From: JALNZU01 sp964463695
Lineage (GTDB): Bacteria > Bacteroidota > Bacteroidia > Bacteroidales > F082
Length of the DNA: 64,000 bases
Direction of reading: 5' to 3'
NCBI GenBank assembly: GCA_964463695.1
Contig: CAYXCZ010000019.1
Span: 1 to 64,000 of the forward strand
Shown: positions 52,643-61,617 of the stretch, in pieces
How the letters are laid out: each line of letters starts with the position of its first letter
Position numbering within the stretch: position 1 is the first letter of the stretch
The notes under the pieces: generated by a model
What the model was told of the DNA's origin: nothing
The model's input: only the letters and a program-made list of their open reading frames with translations
Databases searched by the model: none
Made by a program: the position numbers and the translations under genes

Positions 52643-54796
52643 ATGAAACCTAATTTCAAAAATATCAATATCAAAAATGTTCCAAAAAGCATTTTGACAA
52701 AGTCGGAATGGGAACAGAAAAACGCTATAGCTGCTGACTGGGAAACTCCTGAACATATACAGGTGAAACAAGCTTATACGTCATCCGACCTCGAAGGAAT
52801 GGAACACTTGCAATATGCAGCCGGAATTCCACCATTTTTGCATGGGCCGTATTCTACAATGTACGTTATGCAGCCTTGGACCATCCGTCAGTATGCGGGT
52901 TTTTCAACAGCTGAAGACTCAAACGCTTTTTATAGGCGTAACCTTGCTGCTGGTCAGAAAGGACTTTCTGTAGCTTTCGACCTGGCAACACACCGAGGTT
53001 ATGATTCTGATCACGAACGTGTTGTAGGCGACGTTGGTAAAGCAGGTGTTGCAATTGACTCGATCCTCGACATGAAAATTCTATTCGATCAGATACCTCT
53101 CAACAAGATGTCAGTTTCGATGACCATGAATGGAGCGGTGCTTCCCATCATGGCTTTTTATATTGTTACAGCCCTTGAACAGGGAGCAAAACTTGAAGAG
53201 CTGGCAGGAACGATTCAAAATGACATTTTGAAAGAGTTTATGGTACGTAACACGTATATCTATCCTCCAGAATCTTCAATGCGCATCATAGCTGACATTT
53301 TTGAGTTTACCTCGAAAAAAATGCCAAAGTTCAACTCTATTTCAATTTCCGGCTATCATATGCAGGAAGCAGGTGCAACTGCTGATATTGAACTGGCATA
53401 CACCTTAGCTGATGGTTTGGATTATATCAGAACCGGCATTAAATCGGGTCTTGATGTAGATGCTTTTGCCCCACGTCTTTCTTTTTTCTGGGCATTGGGG
53501 ATGAATCATTTCATGGAAATTGCAAAGTTGAGAGCAGGACGGTTGCTTTGGGCAAAGATTGTTAAAAAGTTCGAGCCTAAGTTGTTGAAATCAATGGCCT
53601 TAAGAACACATACCCAAACTTCTGGATGGAGCCTTACTGAACAAGATCCATTTAATAATATCGCCCGTACCTGCATTGAAGCACTTGGTGCAGCATTGGG
53701 TCACACACAGTCATTACACACCAATGCCTTGGATGAAGCCATTGCACTTCCAACTGATTTCTCAGCAAGGATAGCCCGTAATACGCAGATTTTTTTACAG
53801 GAAGAAACAAATATTACCAAAGCTGTAGATCCATGGGCTGGTTCCTATTACGTTGAGAAGCTGACTGCAGAGCTCGTTGAAAAAGCCTGGGCTCATATCG
53901 AAGAAATCGAAGCAATGGGTGGAATGGCAAAAGCTATCGAAACCGGCCTTCCAAAAATGCGTATCGAAGAAGCTGCTGCCCGCAAACAAGCACGCATCGA
54001 TTCTAACAAAGATGTTATAGTAGGTGTAAACAAATACCGTCTTGAGAAGGAAGACCCTATCGACATCCTCGATATTGATAATACGGCAGTGCGTCTTTCT
54101 CAGATTGATCGCCTGAACGTTTTGCGTGCCAACCGAAATGAAGTCGAAGTGCAGCTGGCTCTGGAAGCAATTACCCATTCATGTGCCACAGGCGAAGGAA
54201 ACTTGCTGGAACTGGCTGTTGATGCGGCTTCCAAAAGGGCTTCGCTTGGAGAAATTTCAATGGCTTGCGAAAAAGTTTTCGGAAGATATAAAGCAGTAAT
54301 CAGATCCATATCAGGAGTATATTCATCTGAGAGCAGAGGGGATAAAAGTTACCAGAAAGCTACTGAAATGGCCGATGAGTTTGCAAAACTGGAAGGCCGC
54401 CGCCCGCGAATCATGATCGCTAAAATGGGTCAGGATGGTCACGACCGGGGTGCAAAAGTTGTTGCAACAGGCTATGCTGACATTGGCTTTGATGTGGATA
54501 TTGGACCATTGTTCCAGACACCAGCCGAAGCAGCACGTCAGGCTGTTGAAAATGATGTTCACGCCCTGGGAGTCTCAAGTTTGGCAGCAGGTCATAAAAC
54601 ACTTGTACCTCAAGTAATTGACGAGCTAAAAAGGTTAGGTCGCGAAGATATCATGGTGATTGTAGGTGGCGTAATTCCTCATCAGGATTACCAATATCTT
54701 TATGATGCCGGTGCTGTTGCTATTTTTGGACCAGGTACAATCATTTCGGAAGCTGCGATAAAAATGCTCGATATTTTAATTCAAATGCGGAAGTGA
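52643..54796 (+). CDS. mutB: methylmalonyl-CoA mutase large subunit
   Basis: A 717-residue catalytic subunit. The substrate barrel has GPYSTMYVMQPWTIRQYAGFSTAEDSN and KGLSVAFDLATHRGYDSDH, with the conserved Tyr in the substrate site, and RTHTQTSGWSLTEQDPFNN. The C-terminal B12 domain (~residues 590-715) has the lower-ligand motif GQDGHDRGAKV (DxHxxG), then SSLAAGHKTL and GGVIPHQDY. It needs adenosylcobalamin. The epimerase and the chaperone MeaB are not in the window. The operon ends at the terminator 54823-54848. Confidence 0.98.
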   Translation: MKPNFKNINIKNVPKSILTKSEWEQKNAIAADWETPEHIQVKQAYTSSDLEGMEHLQYAAGIPPFLHGPYSTMYVMQPWTIRQYAGFSTAEDSNAFYRRNLAAGQKGLSVAFDLATHRGYDSDHERVVGDVGKAGVAIDSILDMKILFDQIPLNKMSVSMTMNGAVLPIMAFYIVTALEQGAKLEELAGTIQNDILKEFMVRNTYIYPPESSMRIIADIFEFTSKKMPKFNSISISGYHMQEAGATADIELAYTLADGLDYIRTGIKSGLDVDAFAPRLSFFWALGMNHFMEIAKLRAGRLLWAKIVKKFEPKLLKSMALRTHTQTSGWSLTEQDPFNNIARTCIEALGAALGHTQSLHTNALDEAIALPTDFSARIARNTQIFLQEETNITKAVDPWAGSYYVEKLTAELVEKAWAHIEEIEAMGGMAKAIETGLPKMRIEEAAARKQARIDSNKDVIVGVNKYRLEKEDPIDILDIDNTAVRLSQIDRLNVLRANRNEVEVQLALEAITHSCATGEGNLLELAVDAASKRASLGEISMACEKVFGRYKAVIRSISGVYSSESRGDKSYQKATEMADEFAKLEGRRPRIMIAKMGQDGHDRGAKVVATGYADIGFDVDIGPLFQTPAEAARQAVENDVHALGVSSLAAGHKTLVPQVIDELKRLGREDIMVIVGGVIPHQDYQYLYDAGAVAIFGPGTIISEAAIKMLDILIQMRK

Positions 54797-54822
54797 TAGT
54801 TTTCACATGATAACAATTATTC

Positions 54823-54848
54823 AAAACCAGTCCCTTACGACTGGTTTT
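54823..54848 (+). terminator. terminator after mutB
   Basis: AAAACCAGT (54823-54831) pairs with ACTGGTTTT (54840-54848) around an eight-base loop, followed by further T residues. Confidence 0.85.
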
Positions 54849-54894
54849 TTGTTGTAAGGGTTTTACTTTACTTCATTCTCAGCTGTTTCTTTCA

Positions 54895-54902
54895 TACATT
54901 TG
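54895..54902 (+). promoter_or_regulatory. -7 promoter element for lnt
   Basis: TACATTTG matches TAnnTTTG exactly and ends only five bases before the ATG at 54908, so the mRNA is expected to have almost no leader. Confidence 0.55.
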
Positions 54903-54907
54903 TTTCA

Positions 54908-56509
54908 ATGAATGAAAATAAAATCTCTTTCAGGTTCAAGCCGCAACAATGGGTTTTAATTGCGTCTGCAACTGGTTTGTTGTTGCATTTGGCATGGTTT
55001 CCAAATGGAGTTACTTTTCTGATTTTCATCGCATTGATTCCGTTATTCTATATTGATCAGTATGTTGAAAAAAAGAGACTTACCGTTTTCTCACTTTATT
55101 TTACCGGCTTTTTTCTGTTTAATTTGCTGTCAGGCTGGTGGATGTATAGTTCGACGATTGCAGGTAGTTTACTGGCGCATCTTTTCAATGCAACATATAT
55201 GGCACTTGTTTTCACAGCTTGGTCATTCGTAAAAAAGTTGTGGCGGTCATCAATCATGCAATTGATCGTTTTGATGGTTCTATGGTTGACTTTTGAATTT
55301 CTTCATCAAAATTGGGAGCTTGCCTGGCCATGGTTTACTTTGGGAAATGTGTTTGCTGCAAAAACCGGTTGGATTCAGTGGTATAGCATTACCGGAAGTT
55401 TGGGAGGAAGTGCTTGGGTAATAGGTGTAAATGGATTGCTATTTCTGAGTCTTAAAAATTTCTTTCATGGAAACAAATCAATAAGTTTAGTATTGATAGT
55501 GACCAGTTTAATGGTGATATTAATACCTGTTACACTTTCGTTTCAAATGAAAGAAAATTCGGATTTGACTTACGGAGGCAGGTTAAATGTGCTTATCGTT
55601 CAGCCAAATATTCATCCTACAAAAGAAAAATTTGCAGGAATGACAGCTGAGCAACAGCTAACCAAAGCGTTAAACATCATGAAAATGGGTTTAACGGATG
55701 AAACAGAACTGATTATTTTTCCTGAAACGATGCTGGTAGATGCACTTGATGAAGAACTATTGAATACATCGGAGCAGACAGGGCTGATTGAGAAACTTAC
55801 TGAGAATATTTCAGTGCCGGTTTTAACCGGAGCATTCACCAAAAGGTTTAAAGCTTGGCATAGCACAGATGCCTCAGCTGTTGTAAATGATTCTGTGCCT
55901 TATGTATTGTATAACAGCGCACTACTTATTCAAAAAGAGCAAATCCAGGTATATCATAAACAGCGGCTTGTGCCATTGGTTGAGAAACAACCGTTTTTTT
56001 CGGTAATGAAACCTTTAAGAAGTTTTGTTGAAAAGTCGGGTGGATTCTTCGGAAGGTATGGCACTCACAACGACAGTGATATTTTTCATTTGAATGACAG
56101 CACTGAGATGCAACCTGTTATTTGTTTTGAGTCAGCCTTCGGTTTAACACCCTCCAGCCCAAAAATGCTTCCGGGTTTGATTGTAATCATTACAAATGAT
56201 GGTTGGTGGAGGAGTGCAGGCGGTTATAAGCAGCATTTGCAGCTGGCAAGACTGCGGGCAATCGAAACCGGCAAATGGGTTGTACGGTCGGCCAATACTG
56301 GCGTTTCTGCTGTAATTGATCCCTATGGGCAGATTCAGGCGCAAAGCATTTATGGATCAGCCGAAACAATTATTTTCAACGTTCCCTTAATAGCACATTC
56401 TACTTTCTATAGCCTGAACAGAAAGTATATGGATTCAGCGCCACTTTGGTTGAGCCTGCTCATTTTTGGGGTTGTATGGATCAGAAAAATTATCTTCAAG
56501 AAAAGATGA
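54908..56509 (+). CDS. lnt: apolipoprotein N-acyltransferase
   Basis: A 533-residue inner-membrane enzyme. About six helices in residues ~15-210 are followed by a periplasmic carbon-nitrogen hydrolase domain (~220-500) and a final helix. The catalytic triad is visible: Glu in IIFPETMLVD, Lys in VYHKQRLVPLVEKQPF and Cys in MQPVICFESAFG, with the substrate-entry segment TNDGWW. It adds the third acyl chain to lipoproteins, several of which are encoded in this window. The gene probably gives a leaderless mRNA. It converges on the CotH-protein gene 19 bases away with no terminator between them. Confidence 0.95.
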   Translation: MNENKISFRFKPQQWVLIASATGLLLHLAWFPNGVTFLIFIALIPLFYIDQYVEKKRLTVFSLYFTGFFLFNLLSGWWMYSSTIAGSLLAHLFNATYMALVFTAWSFVKKLWRSSIMQLIVLMVLWLTFEFLHQNWELAWPWFTLGNVFAAKTGWIQWYSITGSLGGSAWVIGVNGLLFLSLKNFFHGNKSISLVLIVTSLMVILIPVTLSFQMKENSDLTYGGRLNVLIVQPNIHPTKEKFAGMTAEQQLTKALNIMKMGLTDETELIIFPETMLVDALDEELLNTSEQTGLIEKLTENISVPVLTGAFTKRFKAWHSTDASAVVNDSVPYVLYNSALLIQKEQIQVYHKQRLVPLVEKQPFFSVMKPLRSFVEKSGGFFGRYGTHNDSDIFHLNDSTEMQPVICFESAFGLTPSSPKMLPGLIVIITNDGWWRSAGGYKQHLQLARLRAIETGKWVVRSANTGVSAVIDPYGQIQAQSIYGSAETIIFNVPLIAHSTFYSLNRKYMDSAPLWLSLLIFGVVWIRKIIFKKR

Positions 56510-56528
56510 TTTTTCTAAATAACGCTGT

Positions 56529-59500
56529 TTAATCAACAAGCCTGATGAATTTTACTTTTGAATATTTCTCGCTTGTGGATAGAATTTCTAAAATATAAAC
56601 GCCTGAATTAATGTCTTTTAACGATATATTATGATTGCCATTTGATAATAAAAGCGTATTTTGATGTAACGTTTTTCCATAAATATCAGATATTCGATAC
56701 GTCAATTCTTCGTTAGGTAAATTCTGAATTGACACATTCAGAATATCATTGGCAGGATTAGGGAAAACCGATACATGAAGGCTTTCATACTCATCGAATC
56801 CTGTAATATTTTCAAAATGGGCTTCAAAAATCACGGTTTCGGCATTTAACATCCCCTGAAAAACAGGGTTGAGTGTGTCGCTAATCAGTCCGTTTGTAGA
56901 CCAATTCATGAAACTGTATGGGCTTTTAGCGAAGGCTTCAATCTTAACCGGAACGCCGTTAAAATATGTTCCCAACCAGGGATAGGTATCAGGAGTTACT
57001 GTGCTGATACGTACAAAGCCAGCTTCTTCAGGATCAACTTTTAAGGTAACTTCAACCTGATTTGCCAGATTAAAGTTTGACTGAATATGATTTCTCACCT
57101 GACTTGTACGTTGCGAAAGCTGCTGCTGAAACAGGTTATGATTATTTCCGAAATCAATCATTTGTCCGGGTATGTTGTTGGGATCACCCCATCTGCCATA
57201 TTCATTTGGCATTTCTACAACCATTTTGCTAAACATTTCATTTTCAAGAGCCAGAATTTTTTCAATTCTGTACTCAGTATTCATCAAATCGGCAAATCGG
57301 TTGATGAAGTAGTTTCTAAACCTCACATTTTGAAGTCCTCTTTGCCATATGTTGATAAATTTATTGGACTGATCGTAGCTCATCATATATTGAATGTGGT
57401 CGAAATAGCAATCGGTCCAGGCGTTGGGAAGAATGGAAAGTTCCATGTCCATAAGGCAAAATCTCCATGTAAAGTTGGTTTTGTCCGAACGAACAATTTT
57501 GATGTTGTTCCATGGCCAGTCGGTATTTCCCATCCATGATTCACCAATGATGTAATCGGTGTACCAGTTAAGATCAAAGTACTGGTTGGCATTGTCCCAA
57601 AAACCGGGATCTGTAGGGGTTAATTGTGCGAATAAGTCAAAATCATCATAAAATGCTTCAACCGACCCCTCCACAGGTCTTAACACGCCTCCGTACCATG
57701 CACTTTGCGACAATATGTCAATGTTGTCGTTGTCAGCACCATCCAAGACCTGAAAATATTCTGTATCCATTTTCTCACGTAAATCATAAAGGCCAAAATA
57801 TGAACCGTTTATGTAAACTGATACGGGTTCCCAGGCTGAATAATAATTATTGGTTTCTTTTCCCATCATTGCTGTCTGATAGGCTTCTTTGTAGGGTAGA
57901 ATCAAGTATTGATTGCTGCCGTTTCTGAGGTAAAACTTTCCATAATGTGTTCTTTCAGGCCGTGAAGTGATTACAGGATAATTCACCGGACCATCACCCA
58001 AAACGCCATCATCAAGTTCAATTCTGAAAGAATGTTGTGGATTTGAACGGGCACCACCCCATCCACCATCTATTTGCATGCCAGCTCTTTGTGAGAAAAT
58101 AAGATTTTGTGCTGTATCAAAATATTCAACATATGCAGCCTTTTCCCAATCAAACCACCAATTATCGAATATGCCATCAGGTCCATAAAGATTGGTTTCG
58201 TCTGTAACAACTGACAAGATCGGAGTTTGGTGGTTTATATCAAAAAAATAAGATGTTACTGTGGTTTTACTTGGCAATTGGTTGGGTGAAAAAGCCTTTG
58301 CTTTTAAAATAATAGAAAGATTGATCAAAAGTGGCTCCCCGGTGTATATTGGTGATTGATTGGTGGGGTCGCTTCCATCGGTTGTATAGTGTATCGAACA
58401 AGGGAGTGAATTCGGATTAGTTATGTAAACAGGGAAAGGAGAAGTGTAAAACCCTGATTGAACTGAAAACACTGGTTTTTCAAGAAAATCACTGAAAGTA
58501 GTTGAGCTATTATTTGATGCTGAAGGTGTTGCCGGCCACAACAAACTTGTTGTTGTGCTGCCATCAGGGTATCTGCCATTACTAACGTCAAGGTCTTCAC
58601 AGTCAAGATAAAGAGTACTTAAAAAAGCACCTTCAGCTGAAAAAAGATTTACCACTTCGCCGTTTTCAGAAATTTTAAAGTTAGTATGTTGAAACGAATT
58701 GGTGTCTACAGGTTCAAAGCCGGATGTAATTTCTGAAATGGATACCAGCTTCATGTGAATGTCAATATAGTCGTACCAGGTGTTAGGGTCAGTAGAGACC
58801 ACATCAAATGAAAGACTTTTTATGAATCCGGCAGCAAGGCCTGCTTGTGTGAGCTCCGAAGCCAGAATCAACATTTGATGACGGGCTGCCCAATACCAGT
58901 TTCCATAAGGTGCAGGATAGTCTGTTGGCGAATTCTGGATTTGTCCGGTTCCAACTACTATATCGTTCAATTTCATGTTTGGTCTTTGATAAACTTTTGT
59001 TCCATAGGATGCTACACAAGAAGCGTCGCTACCATCCATGAATGACATTACTGTTGAATAAAATGGTGTTGCAGTTTGCCTGAAACTGGAATTTGATGTG
59101 TATTGAGTTGAATTATAAGAACATGTGTTTATCAGAATATTGGAAACACCGTCCCAGTAAAATGGGGTAGAAAAAACATGCGTGTTCCAGCCTATAAAAG
59201 GAGTGTAATCGTTTGTTTGGCTCACGGTAACAAAACCAGAAACAGGCTTACGGTCTTTTCCGCTGCAAAAAATAGTCATATATGCTCCCGGAGCTAGTTT
59301 TAAATAAGGAAACCGCCATTTAGCCGGATTACTAGGAGTATCGCTCAGCGAATAATTGAAAAGGTTGACGGTATCACTGCCAGTGTTTAGAATTTCTATC
59401 CAGTCAGGAAAGTCACCATTTTCATCTGCTTTGGTGGAATAATTCATGTTACTCCCTTCATTTATCACGACCTGCCCTGAAAGGAAATTCCAAAAAACTA

Positions 59501-59549
59501 CAAGAATAAGTGTAAAAGAAAACAGTAACAAAGGTCTCAAATTATTCAT
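56529..59549 (-). CDS. T9SS cargo with lamin-tail, CHB_HEX and CotH domains
   Basis: From ATG 59549 (MNNLRPLLLF) the product is a 1006-residue secreted protein; the frame runs nine codons further. Signal peptide, then a lamin-tail domain (~25-130: VVINEGSNMNYSTKADENGDFPDWIEILNTG), a beta-rich region with Cys residues, a CHB_HEX_C_1 segment (~380-450: IHYTTDGSDPTNQSPIYTGEPL), a CotH kinase-like domain (~475-790, with YFGLYDLREKMDTEYF and DMELSI) and a type A T9SS sorting domain (VFPNPANDILNVSIQN ... NSGVYILEILS). CotH proteins are atypical protein kinases in spore coats and occur in secreted bacterial proteins. The protein should be exported by the T9SS. Confidence 0.9.
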   Translation of the reverse strand: MNNLRPLLLFSFTLILVVFWNFLSGQVVINEGSNMNYSTKADENGDFPDWIEILNTGSDTVNLFNYSLSDTPSNPAKWRFPYLKLAPGAYMTIFCSGKDRKPVSGFVTVSQTNDYTPFIGWNTHVFSTPFYWDGVSNILINTCSYNSTQYTSNSSFRQTATPFYSTVMSFMDGSDASCVASYGTKVYQRPNMKLNDIVVGTGQIQNSPTDYPAPYGNWYWAARHQMLILASELTQAGLAAGFIKSLSFDVVSTDPNTWYDYIDIHMKLVSISEITSGFEPVDTNSFQHTNFKISENGEVVNLFSAEGAFLSTLYLDCEDLDVSNGRYPDGSTTTSLLWPATPSASNNSSTTFSDFLEKPVFSVQSGFYTSPFPVYITNPNSLPCSIHYTTDGSDPTNQSPIYTGEPLLINLSIILKAKAFSPNQLPSKTTVTSYFFDINHQTPILSVVTDETNLYGPDGIFDNWWFDWEKAAYVEYFDTAQNLIFSQRAGMQIDGGWGGARSNPQHSFRIELDDGVLGDGPVNYPVITSRPERTHYGKFYLRNGSNQYLILPYKEAYQTAMMGKETNNYYSAWEPVSVYINGSYFGLYDLREKMDTEYFQVLDGADNDNIDILSQSAWYGGVLRPVEGSVEAFYDDFDLFAQLTPTDPGFWDNANQYFDLNWYTDYIIGESWMGNTDWPWNNIKIVRSDKTNFTWRFCLMDMELSILPNAWTDCYFDHIQYMMSYDQSNKFINIWQRGLQNVRFRNYFINRFADLMNTEYRIEKILALENEMFSKMVVEMPNEYGRWGDPNNIPGQMIDFGNNHNLFQQQLSQRTSQVRNHIQSNFNLANQVEVTLKVDPEEAGFVRISTVTPDTYPWLGTYFNGVPVKIEAFAKSPYSFMNWSTNGLISDTLNPVFQGMLNAETVIFEAHFENITGFDEYESLHVSVFPNPANDILNVSIQNLPNEELTYRISDIYGKTLHQNTLLLSNGNHNISLKDINSGVYILEILSTSEKYSKVKFIRLVD

Positions 59550-59596
59550 TTGAATTGGTTTAGGACAGGATTTCAATTTCCATCAGTTTAATCCAA

Positions 59597-59604
59597 CAAA
59601 TATA
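59597..59604 (-). promoter_or_regulatory. -7 promoter element for the CotH cargo gene
   Basis: TATATTTG on the minus strand matches TAnnTTTG exactly, about 48 bases before the ATG at 59549. Confidence 0.45.
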
Positions 59605-59928
59605 GAAAAACCAAATGACAGGATATTGTCTTTGACAAAAGATTACTCTTGAATAAGAAGGTTATACTTTACCATGCCTATAACGCATTGTTATTCTTTT
59701 TGAGTTTTACTCAGTATTTACTCCAAATTTCTGGCTTACACATGAATTAGTTAAGATAGATCAAAGATCACTTGTCAGGTAGAGCCTTTTTTATTCTTAT
59801 CGAATTCTTGGCTAGAATATAAATAATTTCAATAATATCCCTTTTTAAGTTTGAGGGGGCTTATCTTTGTATAATTAGCAGGTTATATTAACTTGTTTTT
59901 TTGATGAAGAAATATAACACAGGTTGAA
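59605..59928. other. intergenic stretch between divergent genes
   Basis: This AT-rich stretch holds the lipocalin -7 element (59862-59869). I see no ORF, hairpin or RNA gene in the remainder. Confidence 0.4.
59862..59869 (+). promoter_or_regulatory. -7 promoter element for the lipocalin gene
   Basis: TATCTTTG matches TAnnTTTG exactly. It lies 60 bases upstream of the ATG at 59929. Confidence 0.5.
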
Positions 59929-60486
59929 ATGAATTATTCGAAAGTATTAATCGCCGGGTTTATCCTGGTTTTATCAGGGTATATTATGAGCAGTTGTTCC
60001 GGAAGTTTCAGACGCAAAATGATGACCGAAATCAAAACGGTAGAATTGAACCGCTTTTTGGGTACCTGGTACGAAATTGCCCGTTTTCCACACCGTTTTG
60101 AACGTGGATTAACAGGAGTTACTGCAACCTATAAACTTCGGGATGACGGGATGATCGAAGTGATCAATAAAGGTTATATGAATAGCCTCAGTGGGGAAGA
60201 GAAAATTGCTGTTGGAAAGGCTAAAGTAGCTTCTAAAGATGGAAAAGGACATTTAAAAGTGTCGTTTTTCTGGATTTTCTATGCAGATTATTTCATTCTT
60301 GAACTGGACCAGCAGGACTATAGTTATGCCCTTATTGGCAGCAGCTCTGATACTTACCTTTGGATATTAAGCCGGAAACCGGAAATGGAAAAAGCAACCC
60401 TTGATATGTTATTGAAGCGTGCCGAAGAACTTGGTTATGATTTATCAAAAGTGGAATTTGTTCAACAAAAAACAATGAACAACTAA
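59929..60486 (+). CDS. blc: lipocalin-family lipoprotein (Blc-like)
   Basis: A 185-residue lipoprotein with a signal peptide ending at the lipobox SSC (Cys23). The lipocalin motif GTWYEIARFPHRFERGL opens the barrel, followed by VTATYKLRDDGMIEVINKG and YALIGSSSDTYLWILSRKPEM, the typical Blc signature. Bacterial lipocalins bind fatty acids or lysophospholipids and respond to membrane stress. It overlaps the convergent PiT gene by four bases (60483-60486). Confidence 0.93.
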   Translation: MNYSKVLIAGFILVLSGYIMSSCSGSFRRKMMTEIKTVELNRFLGTWYEIARFPHRFERGLTGVTATYKLRDDGMIEVINKGYMNSLSGEEKIAVGKAKVASKDGKGHLKVSFFWIFYADYFILELDQQDYSYALIGSSSDTYLWILSRKPEMEKATLDMLLKRAEELGYDLSKVEFVQQKTMNN

Positions 60487-61523
60487 AGCATTCCCATTTT
60501 GTCGGCAATCCAGGTTAACCCTATTGAAAGTGTAAAAGCTAAAATGGGTGCTATAATCCATATAACCCAGAATTTTTGAACAGTGCTTTTGCTGAATATC
60601 TCTTTCCAACCCAATTTTGCACATCCAATACCTAAAATTGCACCTGTGTTCAGCTGTACCAAAGAGGCAGGAATACCTTTTGTAATGGAGACACTCAATA
60701 ACAAAGTAGCTGTGATCATCGCAATAATCGTGGCTGATAAAGGGCCAAACTCAATGATCTCTTTTCCTGTAGATTGAACAACTTTGTTGCCAAGCAGTGA
60801 ACTTCCGATGCCAAAAGCCGGCGCAATTATCAAAACGGAAAGCACCATAACCAAATTGAAATTGGTTTGATTGTCACTCAGATCAAGCACATTCATTACC
60901 ATCGAAGCAATGGGTCCGCTGGCATTTGCAACATTATTAGCGCCAATAGAAAAGGCTACATACAAGGATGAAATGAGAACTAACGCCTGCAATCCAGGAT
61001 GTTTTTTTAATGTCTCGAACTCAAAGGACGAGCGTTTTTTCATGGGTTTGTAAATGTACTTCCCAGCCAGATAAGTAAGGAAAAATGATATAACAGGAAG
61101 AACAAACCACACAGGAATAATTACAAAAAATAACTTATCTGTTTCTAAAACATTGAAATAAAGCGCAGTACCTGATAATGCAAAAACAGTTGACTGGCTT
61201 GTGGATTGGGGCACACCCAATAAATTGGCCATTAGCAACGACAAAGCCACTGATAAAAGAATTATGGAAGTAAGAATAATTGTCATATTCTCATGCGGAA
61301 GTATGCCTCGACCTAATGTATAAGCTACATTTTTGCCCGCAACGATAGCCCCAACAAAAACCATAATGCCAAACAATCCCGGAATAAGACTTTTTGGGAT
61401 TAGATTGGCTCCGTAAGCCGCAGAAAACGAAGGAGCTGTGCCACTTCCTCCCATATTAATGGCAAGAAAGATCGCGATGATCATTGGCAGAATAAGCTGA
61501 GAATAAGCAGGATCGATGATCAT
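60483..61523 (-). CDS. pit: PiT-family inorganic phosphate transporter
   Basis: A 346-residue membrane protein with about ten helices. The two PiT signature segments are visible: INMGGSGTAPSFSAAYGANL near the N terminus and SIGANNVANASGPIASMVMN (~residue 190). It should transport phosphate, with H+ or Na+. Residues 20-50 hold MGGSGTAPSFSAAYG where PiT proteins usually have GxNDxANAxG, so the first half-repeat is divergent; the second repeat is canonical (GANNVANA). This may alter ion or substrate choice. Stop codon overlaps that of blc on the opposite strand. Confidence 0.9.
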   Translation of the reverse strand: MIIDPAYSQLILPMIIAIFLAINMGGSGTAPSFSAAYGANLIPKSLIPGLFGIMVFVGAIVAGKNVAYTLGRGILPHENMTIILTSIILLSVALSLLMANLLGVPQSTSQSTVFALSGTALYFNVLETDKLFFVIIPVWFVLPVISFFLTYLAGKYIYKPMKKRSSFEFETLKKHPGLQALVLISSLYVAFSIGANNVANASGPIASMVMNVLDLSDNQTNFNLVMVLSVLIIAPAFGIGSSLLGNKVVQSTGKEIIEFGPLSATIIAMITATLLLSVSITKGIPASLVQLNTGAILGIGCAKLGWKEIFSKSTVQKFWVIWIIAPILAFTLSIGLTWIADKMGML

Positions 61524-61552
61524 TGGATGTGTTCCGTTTGAAGCCGCAATTT

Positions 61553-61591
61553 AAAAAAAAAGAGGGCTTTTTTTAAAAAAAAAGCCCTCTT
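61553..61591 (-). terminator. terminator after tyrS
   Basis: AAGAGGGCTTTTTTT (61560-61574) pairs with AAAAAAAGCCCTCTT (61577-61591), and on the minus strand the stem is followed by a further run of U. The A/T-rich upper stem makes it look bidirectional, but it lies 27 bases past the tyrS stop. Confidence 0.85.
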
Positions 61592-61617
61592 AATTGAATT
61601 TTAAGATGATGTTAATC

